A stretch of DNA of 64,000 bases from Sindora glabra (lineage: Eukaryota; Streptophyta; Magnoliopsida; Fabales; Fabaceae), in contig CM035234.1 in the NCBI GenBank assembly GCA_020226215.1, positions 47,371,275 through 47,435,274 on the forward strand, given 5' to 3'. Below, piece by piece: positions 25,335 to 39,324 of the stretch (its first letter is position 1; the number at the start of each line of letters is the position of its first letter). The position numbers were made by a program, and so were the translations under genes. Below the pieces are notes generated by a model. It was not told where the DNA came from. It did not search any database and saw only the letters and a program-made list of their open reading frames with translations.

Positions 25335-26553
25335 TAGAGGTATCAAAATGAGTTAGGTGTAATGGGTTAAATTTAATATGTTAGCTTAGTGTTAATATAA
25401 TTTTGCTTAACTCAAGATTGAAATTAGTACAAAAAATGATAATAATAGTGTGATATGGCTTTGGACTAAGATTGGTTGGCTTGGCTTGGTTAAGGATCAA
25501 GACTAGTATGTATTAGCCCATTGAATTATTAAAGTAACTCATTAGCTTAGTTTTGTTAGGCTAACAAGTTAACTTATTGGACTAACCTGTTAATTTGGTA
25601 ATATTTATAAATAATAAAAAAAATTTCGCTCTACCTTAGGCTCACCATTATTTTATTCAATTTATTAGTTCTAGCTCTAAAAAACATATACATGGAGCTA
25701 TGTTGACTTACATACATCTCATTGACCAAACAATCAAGCATACCATGCCATATAATTTATTAATATGTATATGTATATAAATTAAAGTTATAATTTCAAT
25801 ATATTAAAATATACTTTAATATATATAATATTAAAATTATATATATAAGAAATATTAAATAATTTTCAATGTTAAAATGAATGAATTTATATATAATATT
25901 GTCAATATATATTACAAAAAGTTATTAAAATAAATAATTGCATTAAAATTAAATATTAATAAAAAATTATGTGAGAAATAAGATTATAATAAAAAAACCT
26001 AATAATCAATGAAAATAATTACACAAAATATTTTTATAACTAAATATACAAAAAATAATTACTATAATTAAATAATATATTAATTATGATAATAAATTAG
26101 TACTATGACAACAAAATAATGATATATTCATCTATATACTATGAATTTAATTAACAAAATATTTAGACTTATTTTAATTAATAGTAAATTTTCTTTGATT
26201 AGATACCATAGTTTTTACTCCTTTAATTAAGGGGAGGGGTTTCCAAATTAAAAATTGTTATGGCTTAATTTATTTTCTTACTATTTTAGTTAAATCTTAT
26301 AATAATAATTAATTTTAGTTTACTAGTGATAAGAAATTAGTAATAAACAAATAATAATAATATAATGAGTTATAAAACCTGCTTAATATCGTCTGTTAAA
26401 AGTCGACCTAATATTAGGATTAGAATTGAGACTGGTATAAAAGCAACTTAATTTGATAGAAAAAAATAGTCCAACCTGTGATTGATCCAACATATAACTT
26501 CTGCTCATTGAGTTAGCATGGTATGGTTGGGTTAATTCATTTTAACAAGTCTA
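25335..26553. mobile_element. Non-autonomous hAT-like DNA transposon
   Basis: Imperfect terminal inverted repeats of about 21 bp: TAGAGGTATCAAAATGAGTTA at the left, and TAGACTTGTTAAAATGAATTA reading in from the right. The ends are flanked by 8 bp direct repeats ATTTTAAT (25327-25334) and ATTCTAAT (26554-26561), matching at 7 of 8. The TIR style 'TAG-G-TG-CAAAATG' and the 8 bp duplication are typical of the hAT superfamily. The 1.2 kb interior is AT-rich and carries no transposase motif, so it would depend on an enzyme supplied elsewhere. Confidence 0.75.
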
Positions 26554-26561
26554 ATTCTAAT

Positions 26562-27902
26562 TAAGCAAGATTGCTATAAGAAAAAATGAAAAAGATTATA
26601 ATCCATTTCTATAGCACCAAAATGCTGCAAAAGAATCCACACTTACTTCATTTGTGCATTTTTACTCATCATCTTCAAACTCCTCCAAGAAAGAACCTTA
26701 GAGTTTTTAAGAAGGTTTCTCCAATTCTCCTTAGTTTCATCTCCTCAAGGTATGTAATCCTTCACTTAGTGATTCTTTATGAGTTAACTTCTTTAATTTC
26801 ATCTATTTTCTTCTTTACATTTGAATTTCTAAGCTAATTTTGTTGAAGGAAGTTGAGTAACTAAATCTTAACCTGCAATTTGATGTATAGGGACTCCAAT
26901 CATCTCATTCCACACTCTAAGCCTCTTTTCTAAGCCTTGTGAGTAGTATTCTATCTAAATTACAACTCAAATTCATCTTATTATCTAATATTTAATATTT
27001 ATAGTTTGTTTGATAATCATTTTGAAGAGTGGTTTAATGTTTCAAAATAATTGATAAATTAAAGGGTTTTTTTGTTTAAGAGTGATGAAAGATTGGTTAA
27101 AGGTTTGGTAAGAAATAAATGTGATATACGAGTTATTAATAGCAAATGAATAGTATTGCAAGGAAATCTATAAATCGCTAAGTGATAATCGACTATGTAT
27201 ATTAGAGTTGCTCTTTGAACTAACATAGTCGACTACATAAACAATTACACAAAGAAGACTTACCCTTTGGAAAATGGCAATTAACTACAAATTCGATTAT
27301 AATTGTACCATTATCTTGAGTTACTCTCTGAACCCACATAGTCAACTATATATTTGATTATAGGTGCCAGAATTTGTCTTTGGACTTTTGTAATTGAGTA
27401 TATAGTTGACTACTACCTTATTCCACTATTGTATCCTATATTTTACAATAGTGAAAGGTATTGGATTTTATGTACATGCAAGATGAGAATGAATGAACAT
27501 AAACAAATATTAAAGGGCAATTTGAGTGAGAAGTTAGGTAATACATTTTTAAAGGAATAGAACCATGTAAATTGTATTAATATAAACTCTTGTGATTTAG
27601 GAAGATTAATACTTAATCTTATTTAGATAAGTTAGGCCTTATAAGGATTTCCCTATGCATATAAACATAATTCAATTATGAATGTGATCACAAGAGCTTG
27701 AACTTGATTTGATTATTGAGTTGGCTAATCATGTTGTGAAAAGAGACATGGGTGATAATGATGAGTTAGGGGTGACCAAATGCTGTTATGTGACATTATG
27801 CACTAGATACATGTGCTCATTTATAAGGGAATAAGGATGACCTAAGAGACATAAGGCTCGGGTTATAAGAGATAAGGATGATAGAAGTCACAAGAAGGAT
27901 AC
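26562..27902 (+). repeat. Gypsy-type LTR fragment flanking Element II (left side)
   Basis: It contains a leader-like segment with CTCCTCAAG followed by GTATGTAATCCTTCACTT (26745-26770), a pattern common in Tekay LTRs. A 'GGATGACC...ATAAGG...GATAAGG' block near 27830-27890 resembles G1/G2 blocks. Element II interrupts it at 27903 and sequence resumes at 53532. The open frames at 26586-26837 and 27354-27560 lie in it; neither resembles a known protein. LTR identity is inferred. Confidence 0.4.
27187..27412. repeat. Two diverged tandem units with a TAGTCGACTA-type palindrome
   Basis: Two units of roughly 115 bp. Each carries CTCT(T/C)TGAAC followed by ACATAGTC(G/A)ACTA. The first unit also has ATCGACTATG near its start, and the second ends in TAGTTGACTAC. 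The shared core is close to the perfect palindrome TAGTCGACTA. Confidence 0.55.
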
Positions 27903-29518
27903 TGATAATGCACATTGTAATGCACCAAAATTAGATTAAAGACTGGTTTGTTGAAAAAATTGTAGTATAATGAAATAATCAGGTCGTACCTCTAGTGATC
28001 TCTTGATATTATCTTTTACTATGAATTACTAGTAGAATGCAAACATAAAATGCAGAATTAGATATGAAAAAATAATATGAAAGCAAGTTAAAAGAGAATA
28101 CAACAAAATGAATGCAATATGTTGACAAAATGCAATAAAAATGTTGTATTATGCAAAATGTAGCATGTAGAAATAGAATTAGGGGGGTTTTGTAATTCAA
28201 AATTAAATTGAATATGTTAAACAAAAGAAAATGCAAAGTAAACAGCAAAAAGGAAAATCAAAATAATGAAACAACCAATTCAAAGGATTAAGAGCTTTAG
28301 TTTGGATAAATCATGGATCAATTGAATATTTAACTTTTCTAATTAATTCTTCAATCTTGAATTACCCAAAACCCCTGCAATAATTCATAAATCCTATGCT
28401 AGATTACCATCTAGTATTTGATCAATTAAAATTAGTTGAATTAAGTAACTGTTATAATCACTAAGGTGGATAAAAATTGATTTAATGATAGAATTCGATT
28501 AAATTAAGAAATTAAATTAGAAACTTCTAAATTAATCCCTCAACCCCTTACTTCTATATGTAAAACCATGATTTACTAACCATAGTTCAACATTAAAATA
28601 GCATAATATCAAAAATCACAAGGATGAATACTAATTATACCAAATTAACATCTAATACATACAATTTCAAGAAATTAGCATATAGAATTAAGGAAAGAAG
28701 AAAATTAATTAAAGAAAGTTAATATTACAAATCGTGATCTCATAATCCAAAAGAGAAAAGCCTTAGACTCTTTGAATAAACTTCAAAAATTACCCTTCCA
28801 TTCCCAGAGAATATAAACTAGAAGAAGAAGAGAGAAAAGCTAACTGCTCAATTTGTCTAAAGTTTCTTAATTCTAATTAGTTCTATTCTTTTATTTGACC
28901 TAATTAATCTAAAACCCTACTGGACTTGAATTATATATCTCTTAATTAAAATAATAAAGATTTCCTAATTTTTAGAATTTTAAACTTATTTTTTATAAGA
29001 TAATTAATTCTAATAGTTATAATAGTGAATTCCTATGGGTCTGGCTTCTAATCAGTTCAAGACCACTAAAACAAAGTAATTTAAGTATCTATAAACACAA
29101 AAGTTATAAAGTTAGGTCTCATAGAGATTAGGGTGCTAGTTTCATGTTAATTAAATCTTTATAACTCTAGATATGGCCTAAAAACTAAAACTGGCTTAGT
29201 TGGGACAAAGACAGGGCTTTAGATTCTCGGCTAAATAAAAGCTTAAAGGAGTTTAAACTACACTTTAACCTAAACACCAAAGTTATAGATCTTTTTTCTT
29301 TCTAACAGTATAAAAATCATACCAATCTAACATCTAAAACCCAAGATATAATTAAAAAATAGAAATAATATCAAAATCTAGCATTAATCAAATAAATTTA
29401 GAATATTATAAAAGTAAACATAAATTATAGAACAAGGCCAATATTGTGAAATTAAGCATGTGTAATTCATTAAAAGACATAAAATAGGGAAAAATAATAA
29501 GTAAATATTTTTTTATGA
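27903..29518 (-). repeat. Element II 3' LTR
   Basis: A roughly 1.6 kb LTR beginning TGATAATGCAC on the plus strand (TGACAATGCAC in its partner). It is collinear with 44344-45931 throughout, for example GACTGGTTT, GAATTACTAGTAGAATGCAAAC and GGGGGGTTTTGTA. The inner end lies next to the PPT and its exact base is uncertain by a few positions. The open frame at 28009-28248 is spurious. Confidence 0.9.
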
Positions 29519-29534
29519 AATTCCCCCACACTTA
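29519..29534 (-). other. Polypurine tract of Element II
   Basis: The minus strand reads TAAGTGTGGGGGAATT directly before the LTR. A GTGTGGGGG-type tract is usual in Athila elements. Confidence 0.75.
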
Positions 29535-31070
29535 TCTCTTGCACATCTTTGGGCAAGACATAATTTTATTTGAAACTAAGAAACAAAAGACTTTACTTTC
29601 TAAAAACTTCAAATTCACAAATTCACAAATTCACAAGCAAGAGATAAATAAAAGCTTGAAAGAAACATGACGCATCATGAAATTTTTTTTAACAAACTTG
29701 AAATAACCAACATAGTAACTTCAGTAAAAAAAAGTAGATCAATATGTAGACTTTCACAAGATTCATTCTTCAACTCTCAAGTGTTTAGGGTAAGTGTTTC
29801 ACTCATGTTCATTCTATGAAATTGCCCTACCATAAGCTTGCTAATCATCTAATCTCCATTACTTAAATCTCATGCATAACACAAATTAAAACGACTTTAT
29901 TTTAAGTTATCATGGGTCTAGGGAAAAAGGAAAGAAAATAAAGATATGAAAGGGTAGAAACCAAGTAAGTTAATAAAACATTTGAATAAAAAATATATAG
30001 GTAAATCATAAATAATTACAACTCAATATAACAAGTCAAATTTAAATTCAAGCACCCATCAACTTCTTTGTTCTTTTCCTTTTCTTTTTCTTTCTTTCTT
30101 CTTTTTTAATCCATTTTTTTACTTTTCTTTCTTTTTTTCATTTTTTATTTTTTTGCTTTGCTTTTTTTCTCTTTTTTTTCAACTAACCTTTGATGATTTT
30201 TTACTATGTAAAAACTCACACACACCCATACTTATTCAAGAACCTATCTTATAAAAATTCAAATGCTTTACAAAACCTTAAGGTTAGGTAAAGATGTTTA
30301 GTTTTTTTTTTATTGGAAACATATGCTCATGGGTTAATCAATAAAGAAAAAAGAAATTAAAGCTTAAAGGGGCTAACAATGACAAAAACTCAAGGCTGGC
30401 TATATGGCTCTAGCTTAAACAAAGAAAAGGAATGCTTTTATCATTTTTGTGCATGCATGTGCAAAATATGATCTCAAAAAGAATTCAAGCAAGTTTTAGA
30501 GAAAAAATCATGGAAAAATATCATATAAAAAGGAAAGAGAATAGCATGAATTTTTAACATAAGGTTCAAAATCTTACAAGGTGAATCATGCTACTAAGTT
30601 CTATCTACCAATTCAAAATTTATCATTACATTAATTAATTTCAAAAAGTAAAATTATTCATTCAATCATATTATGAATCCTATCTAACTTTAATTGAATC
30701 TTACTCATGAAAAATGTAAAATTTTCATAAATGAAAAGCAACTAAAATGACTCAAAAAGTCTTAAAAAAATTGAAAATACACTTTTTTAAAATTTTTTCT
30801 ATTTTTCTAATTTTTTTCAGGCTTTTAAAAGCATAGAAACACAAAACTCAAAATAAATGCTAAAAGTCTCCCCCCTACACTTAAATTTTGCATTATGTAA
30901 AGCATATCAACATCATCAAGAAAGATTATCAAGAGATATAAAGAAAGATAAAAGACAAGGAAAATAAAAGAGAAGGTAAGGAGAAAGTAAATATTGAAAA
31001 TGGCTTGGATTGCCTCCCAAGAAGTGCCTTTCTTTAATGTCTTTAGTTAAACATCAATCGGACATCAAGC
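29535..31070 (-). other. Element II noncoding region between integrase and PPT
   Basis: About 1.5 kb with no open frame. It corresponds to the place where some Athila elements carry an env-like gene, but nothing similar is visible here. A 120 bp pyrimidine-rich run (30060-30182, mostly T and C on the plus strand, purines in the element's sense) stands out. Confidence 0.6.
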
Positions 31071-31074
31071 TTAA

Positions 31075-32360
31075 GCTCTTCTATCAAGAATAAATCGAGA
31101 TCCCTAACTCCATAACTTCTACCACTTGCTTTTGAAAATTTTTATAAAATGGTTTAAGGTTATACTTATTGACTTTGAACACTTTATTATTTTCCAGCTC
31201 TTGATCTTAATTACATCATAAGGAAAAATATTAATAACAATAAAAGATCCATTCCAACAGGAATGGAGTTTACTTGGCATCAATTTAAGCTTTGAATTAA
31301 ATAATAAAACTTTTTAGTCTATCTCAAAATTTTTCCTAAGAATGAACTTATCATGAAATGCCTTTGTTTTATCTTTGTAAAGTCTAGAATTCTTATAGGT
31401 TTCAAGTCTAAGTTCTTTCAATTCTTGCAATTGTAATTTTCTTTCCTCTCCATATGCCTTCAATTTCATATTACATTTTTTATAGCTTAAAATACTTTAT
31501 GCTCTAATTCCACTAGAAGATGATGTGCTTTCCCAAAAATTATCCAATATGGGGACATCCCAATAGGAGTTTTGTATATGGTCCTATAAGCCCAAAGTGT
31601 ATCATCTGATATAAGAATCCAATCTTTTCTATTAGGCTTCATAGTTTTCTCTAAAATTGACTTGACTTTTCTATTAAAAATTTTTTCTTGCCAATTTGTT
31701 TAAGAATGATATAGTATGGAAACTCTATGACAAAGCCTATGCTTCTTTAACAAAGCCTCAAGTGCTCGATTGCAAAAATGAGTCCCTAGATTACTAATTA
31801 AAGCACATAGAATGCCAAACTTGCTAAAAATGTGAGACTAGACAAAATCTATAACAACTTTGAAATTATCAATTTTAGTGGCTTTAGCTTCCACCCATCT
31901 AGAAACACAATCAACACCAAGAAGAATGTAAACAAAGCTAAAAGATAAAGAAAAAAAAACCCATAAAATCAATGCCCTATATATAAAAAACCTCACAAAA
32001 AAGCATAGGAAATTAAGGCATCTCATGTTTATAAGTTAAATTCCTTGTTCTTTGACATTGTTTACAATTTTTACAAAATGTATAAGCATCATGGAATAAA
32101 ATAGGCTAATAATAAACCATAATCAAGGACTTTCCTTGCTATTCTCTTGGTCCAAAGTGACCTCCCCAAGCATAATCATAACAAAATACAAGTATGGAAT
32201 GAAACTCAGAATCATATACACATCTCCTGATTATTTGATCAGCATAAAATCTCCATAAATAAGGATCATCCCACATATAATACTTAGCCTCACTTTTTAA
32301 CTTATCAATTTGAGCTTTCTTAACATATGTAGGTAACTTATTAGTAATCAAGTAGTTCAC
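31075..32360 (-). pseudogene. Element II integrase (degenerate)
   Basis: The remnant of the DDE integrase. An open stretch at 32139-32360 carries the N-terminal approach (KLPTYVKKAQIDKLKSEAKY, then WDDPYLWRF, then QIIRRCV, ending HFGPRE). The zinc-finger cysteines follow as NCKQCQRT in another frame near 32055. The catalytic core is seen in 31838-32026 (LLGVDCVSRWVEAKATK; first aspartate kept). The second site reads ISNLGTHF near 31800, with asparagine where active enzymes have aspartate. Further on come RKDWILISDDTLWAYRT and KTPIGMSPYWIIFGKAHHL (31500-31630). The catalytic change and several frameshifts indicate inactivity. Confidence 0.93.
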
Positions 32361-33067
32361 TAAATTAGTAAACTAAGGATCCTTACCTAATAGTTGAAAA
32401 AGCTACTCATCCAAAAAGGTGTCATGGATGGAAGGAGTGTCTATTTTTGTTGGAATCCTGCTCAAATGATTTACAACTAAGTTTTCCACATCACTCTTGT
32501 CTCTAATCTTAATATTAAACTTTTGTAAAAGTAACATGCATCTAATCAAGCAGGGTTTTACCTTGAGTTTCTTCAAAAGGAACTTTAAAGCTGCATGATT
32601 AAAAACACAATCACTTTAGTTATAAGAAAATATGATCTAAACGTATCTAAAGCAAAAATAATAGTTAAAAGTTCTTTTCCTGTTGTGGTGTAATTAGCTT
32701 GGGTAGCATCCAAAGTTCTTAAAGAATAGTAAATCACATGAGGTTATTTTCCCACTCTTTATGTAAGAATAGCACCAATTGCATAGTTAGAAACATCATA
32801 CATCAACTCAAATGATAAATCCCAAGTTAGTGACTAAATGATAGGGTGGTGGTGAGAGCTTGCTTTAACTTATCAAAAGCTTCCTTGCAATGTTGATTAA
32901 AGTTGAATTATGCTTTTTTTTAGAGTAGCTTGGATAATAAAAAGGCCATCTTACTAAAATCTCTAATGAATCTCTAGTAGAAACTTTCATGACCAAGAAA
33001 AAAAATGCACTTTTCATACATAAGTATGGTAAGGTAAAGTGCTAATCATATCAACCTTTGTAAAATC
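32361..33067 (-). pseudogene. Element II RNase H and end of RT (degenerate)
   Basis: Downstream of RT, minus-strand frames show LDATQANYTTTGKELLTIIF (about 32640-32710), matching the Athila RNase H block 'EAQVNYTTTEKELLAVVFA'. A DKSDVENLVVNHLSRIPT-like linker follows near 32450. The piece near 33000-33060 (TKVDMISTLPY) continues the RT thumb after GIEVD. It is separated from the main RT by the solo LTRs 33068-34725 and 34763-37667. Confidence 0.85.
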
Positions 33068-34725
33068 TGTTGGTGTGTGTCCTAAGAGCCAATCATAAGA
33101 TGATTGCAATATTACATAATGTATTACGTTTCATTTGGCAATACAATTATTATATTTTGCTTTATTTTATTTTGCATAAATTATAACTTAAATATAATAA
33201 TTATCCTTGGAATAGCTTCGTTATTCCTAAAATGTCCCTAGTCAAGTATTATTACGAAAAGGATAGTAATAATACATCGAGACTAGCATGTATAGTAACT
33301 GATAATTGCAAATCATGGATATTTGATATCAAGTCAATACATGAGTACATTATTAATGAACAATGTACTGGGCTGACCCATTGTGAGAATACTACATGGA
33401 TAGACGTGTCATTAGTTATTCTCATATGACCACAAATGTACATAGTCTTTTGATCTAAAGTCACTATAGTTCCCTATATGAGGAGTTACTCACTTTAATG
33501 TCATCCTATGTCACCTTTAATCGGGATGACGAGTAGGGCGTTGATTGGATGTGTCACGAATCATGCAGAGGGAAGTGAGTGATATAGATGGGATTTTATT
33601 ACTTTTGTATAAAAGAGAAATATCCTTGGGCTCCTTGATTAAGTGAGACTTAGAAATGCATGGCCATGCTCAATTGGATCAATATGTGATATTGATAATT
33701 TATTTTAAGTCTACTCAGTATCAAAAAAATATAAATTAAACATTGGCAAGGATGACACACTCCATGCTTCTAGTTCGATTTGGATATTATTACAAAAAGA
33801 ATTATGATGCAAAGCATTGATCACATATTAGATGGATGTCGAATCATAGACATTCTTACTACTTGAGTGGCAGTAATGTATTGCTAGATATTGCTCATTG
33901 TCTATGGCCTAAAAATGAGTCATTGTCAATGTAGTAAGAATCTACAAGGTCACACAAAAGGAGTAGGAATGAGACAATAATTAATTAGATTTTAGTTGGA
34001 CTAAAACTCAATTAATTGGATTTATTTTCGTGCATATATATATATATTATTAAGATAATAATATATTTATTTATGTAATATATATGTGATATTATTTGAT
34101 ATTAAAGTAATATCAAATAATTATGTTATTAGATATTAGATAATTATATTGTGAGATAATATTATTTTCTAATATATAAGATAACTATATGCTAATTCTT
34201 AATATTAGATAATTATATTATAAGATAATATTATTAACTAATATTAAATAATTAATAGATAAGTCCTATCTCTCCTCACTCTCTCTATGATAAGGATAAG
34301 GTAATAGTTATTTAGTGTGATTAGAATTTTTTGAAGCATTATCCTAGTAGGATTATGATTGTGATATGCTTTAGTTCTATAAAAGGACTTGAAGGCAACA
34401 CATTATTAACACACATTGACTTCAATCAAACCTAAAAAAAAAATCACCCTAGAAAATGCCCATTCCAATCCTAGTGAGAGAGATGAATCCTAATAGCTTT
34501 GTGAAGGAGAGAAGTCGTTGTTCACTCTGTGTGGATACCGTAGAGATGTTGTACCTTCTCGCCGACATTTGATTGATCTTGGTCTCTTAAGGATTCGTTC
34601 AAAAAGAATACAAGCACAAATAAGGTAAAACCCTAATACTGATTTATGACTTTTGCATGGATCCTAGGAAGGATTTGGATCAAAAATTTAAAATTCTGTT
34701 GCATATGTTGATCCAAAACCTAACA
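33068..34725 (+). mobile_element. Solo LTR, family B (copy B1)
   Basis: A 1658 bp LTR with ends TGTTGGTGTG and AACCTAACA, flanked by AAATC (33063-33067) and AGATC (34726-34730), 4 of 5 matching. A CTATAAAAGG box near 34376-34386 lies about 340 bp before the 3' end, which sets plus orientation. It interrupts Element II RT just after IEVD. Blocks such as AATGTCCCTAGTCA and ACTGGGCTGACCCA have counterparts in family A. The open frames at 33232-33464 are spurious. Confidence 0.92.
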
Positions 34726-34762
34726 AGATCTACTTCAATGTCTTTACTACTCACTATGTGTT

Positions 34763-37667
<2,905 letters not shown>

Positions 37668-37672
37668 GTGTC

Positions 37673-38430
37673 CTAAAACTATCTTATGCTCTACCATGAA
37701 ATGACATTTTTTAAAATTCAGCATAAGGTTAGTTTTAATGCATTTGCTTAACACCTTAGAAAGATTATCCAAGTATGCATCAAAAGAGGAACTATAAATA
37801 GAAAAATCATTCGTGAAAACTTCAATGCAATCTTTTAAAAAATGAAAAAAAAATGCTCACCATACTCCTTTGGAATATTCCAAGTGCATAGGCCAAAGGG
37901 CATCATCTTATAAGCAAAAGTGTCAAAAGGGCAAGTAAATATTATCTTCTTTTGATCTTATAGAGCAATATGAACCTGGAAGTAACCAATGTAGCCATTT
38001 AGGAAGCAATAGTGAGATTTTCTAACCAATCCTTCTAGCATTTGATCAATGAAAGGTAATGGGAAGTGATCCTTTTTGGTTGCTTGATTTAGCTTCCTAT
38101 AATCAATATAAACTTTCTAGCTATTTTGTACTTTATTAAGGAGCAAATCATTATTCTAGTTCACTATTGTCAAGCTAGTTTTCTTAGGGATAACTTGGAT
38201 TAGACTTACCTATTTGTTATTAGAAATGGGATATATGATACTAACCTCTAGAAGCTTGGCAATCTCCTTCTTTACCACCTTTAAAATCAAGGGGTTTAGT
38301 CTTCTTTAAGGTTATCTCATTGGTTTAACTCCTTCTTCTATTAAAATCCAATACATATAGGTGGAAGAGCTAATACTAGGAATGTCTACCTATGTCCATC
38401 CAATTGCTTGCTTATAAGCTCTTAAAATCT
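37673..38430 (-). pseudogene. Element II reverse transcriptase (degenerate)
   Basis: Minus-strand frames contain DYRKLNQATKKDHFPLPF and IDQMLEGLVRKSHYCFLNGY (about 37990-38120). These match the Athila RT finger block, with the catalytic-region DGY changed to NGY. TCPFDTFAYKMMPFGLC follows near 37900. The second catalytic box is decayed (near 37790-37830). The upstream frame at 38429-38659 is the protease-RT spacer, with a conserved-looking PLKLELKSFPEHLTYAFL (near 38530). RT continues beyond the nested LTRs at 34726-34762 and 33067. Confidence 0.92.
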
Positions 38431-39324
38431 ACAACAATTTCTCTTCTTGTTTAGGTTGTAGATTCTTTGCTACCGTGATTGGTAGCTTCTCATTGTCTTC
38501 TAAAAATGCATATGTTAAATGTTCTGGAAAAGATTTAAGCTCTAATTTTAGTGGCTTGATGACAAAAGGTATTAATTTGGTGGTGAAAACCACTTTAGTA
38601 GGTTGAATTTCTTGTTGAAAATCATATTCTACATCTTTTGAATCAAATTCTACATACATATTTGCTTATCAATGTAAAATTTTTAGCACATATAACACAC
38701 TAGTTGTTATTATCATAGTAAATGCATTCATAATTATCAAAACTATCTATAAACTAAAAAATATAGGGAAAATTAGCAAGCATGCCATTAAGGGAATTTT
38801 CAGCATTTTTGTCAAGCATATCTATTTGAAATATAGAATGCTTTTTAGTCAAGAATTTCTTGGCTTCAAAAGTGTTAAAAGTCACTATTGTATTTCTAAC
38901 TTCCATAGAAAGTGTGCCAGTGTCTACATCAATTTTTGTTTTTATTATTTTGAGGAATGATCTTCTTAGAATCAATGGTGTAGGGCTATTAGAAGACTCA
39001 TCTTCCATAGGTAAAATATAGAAATCCACTAGGAAAATTAATTCTTTAACTTGAACTAGCATATCTTCAATAACTCCAATAGGTTGTGCAGTACTTCTGT
39101 TAGCTATTTGGATGATAACTCTTGTTTGTTTCAAGGGACCAAGTTGTAGATAGGAGAATATTGACATTGGCATGACATTTATAGAAGCTCCCAAGTCAAT
39201 TAAGGCATGCTTAAATTTATTGTTGCCTATTACATAGGGTAAGTCAAATGTCCTTAGATCTTTGTACTTTTGTGATAAGTTTGGTTGAAAAATAACTGAT
39301 ACATTCTAGTGCAAGCTCACTTTC
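38429..39324 (-). pseudogene. Element II protease and protease-RT linker
   Basis: The 146-codon frame at 38754-39194 and the codons just before it carry an Athila retropepsin. The active-site motif ALIDLGASINVMP spans the frame start and keeps the catalytic aspartate. Next come the IGVIEDMLVQVKELIFLVDF block and TPLILRRSFL, where relatives have PIILGRPFL; the block then runs to IDVDTGTLSMEV. A stop or frameshift separates it from the linker frame at 38429-38659. On the minus strand, gag lies beyond solo LTR E1 and RT follows. The family role is processing of Gag-Pol. Confidence 0.93.
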
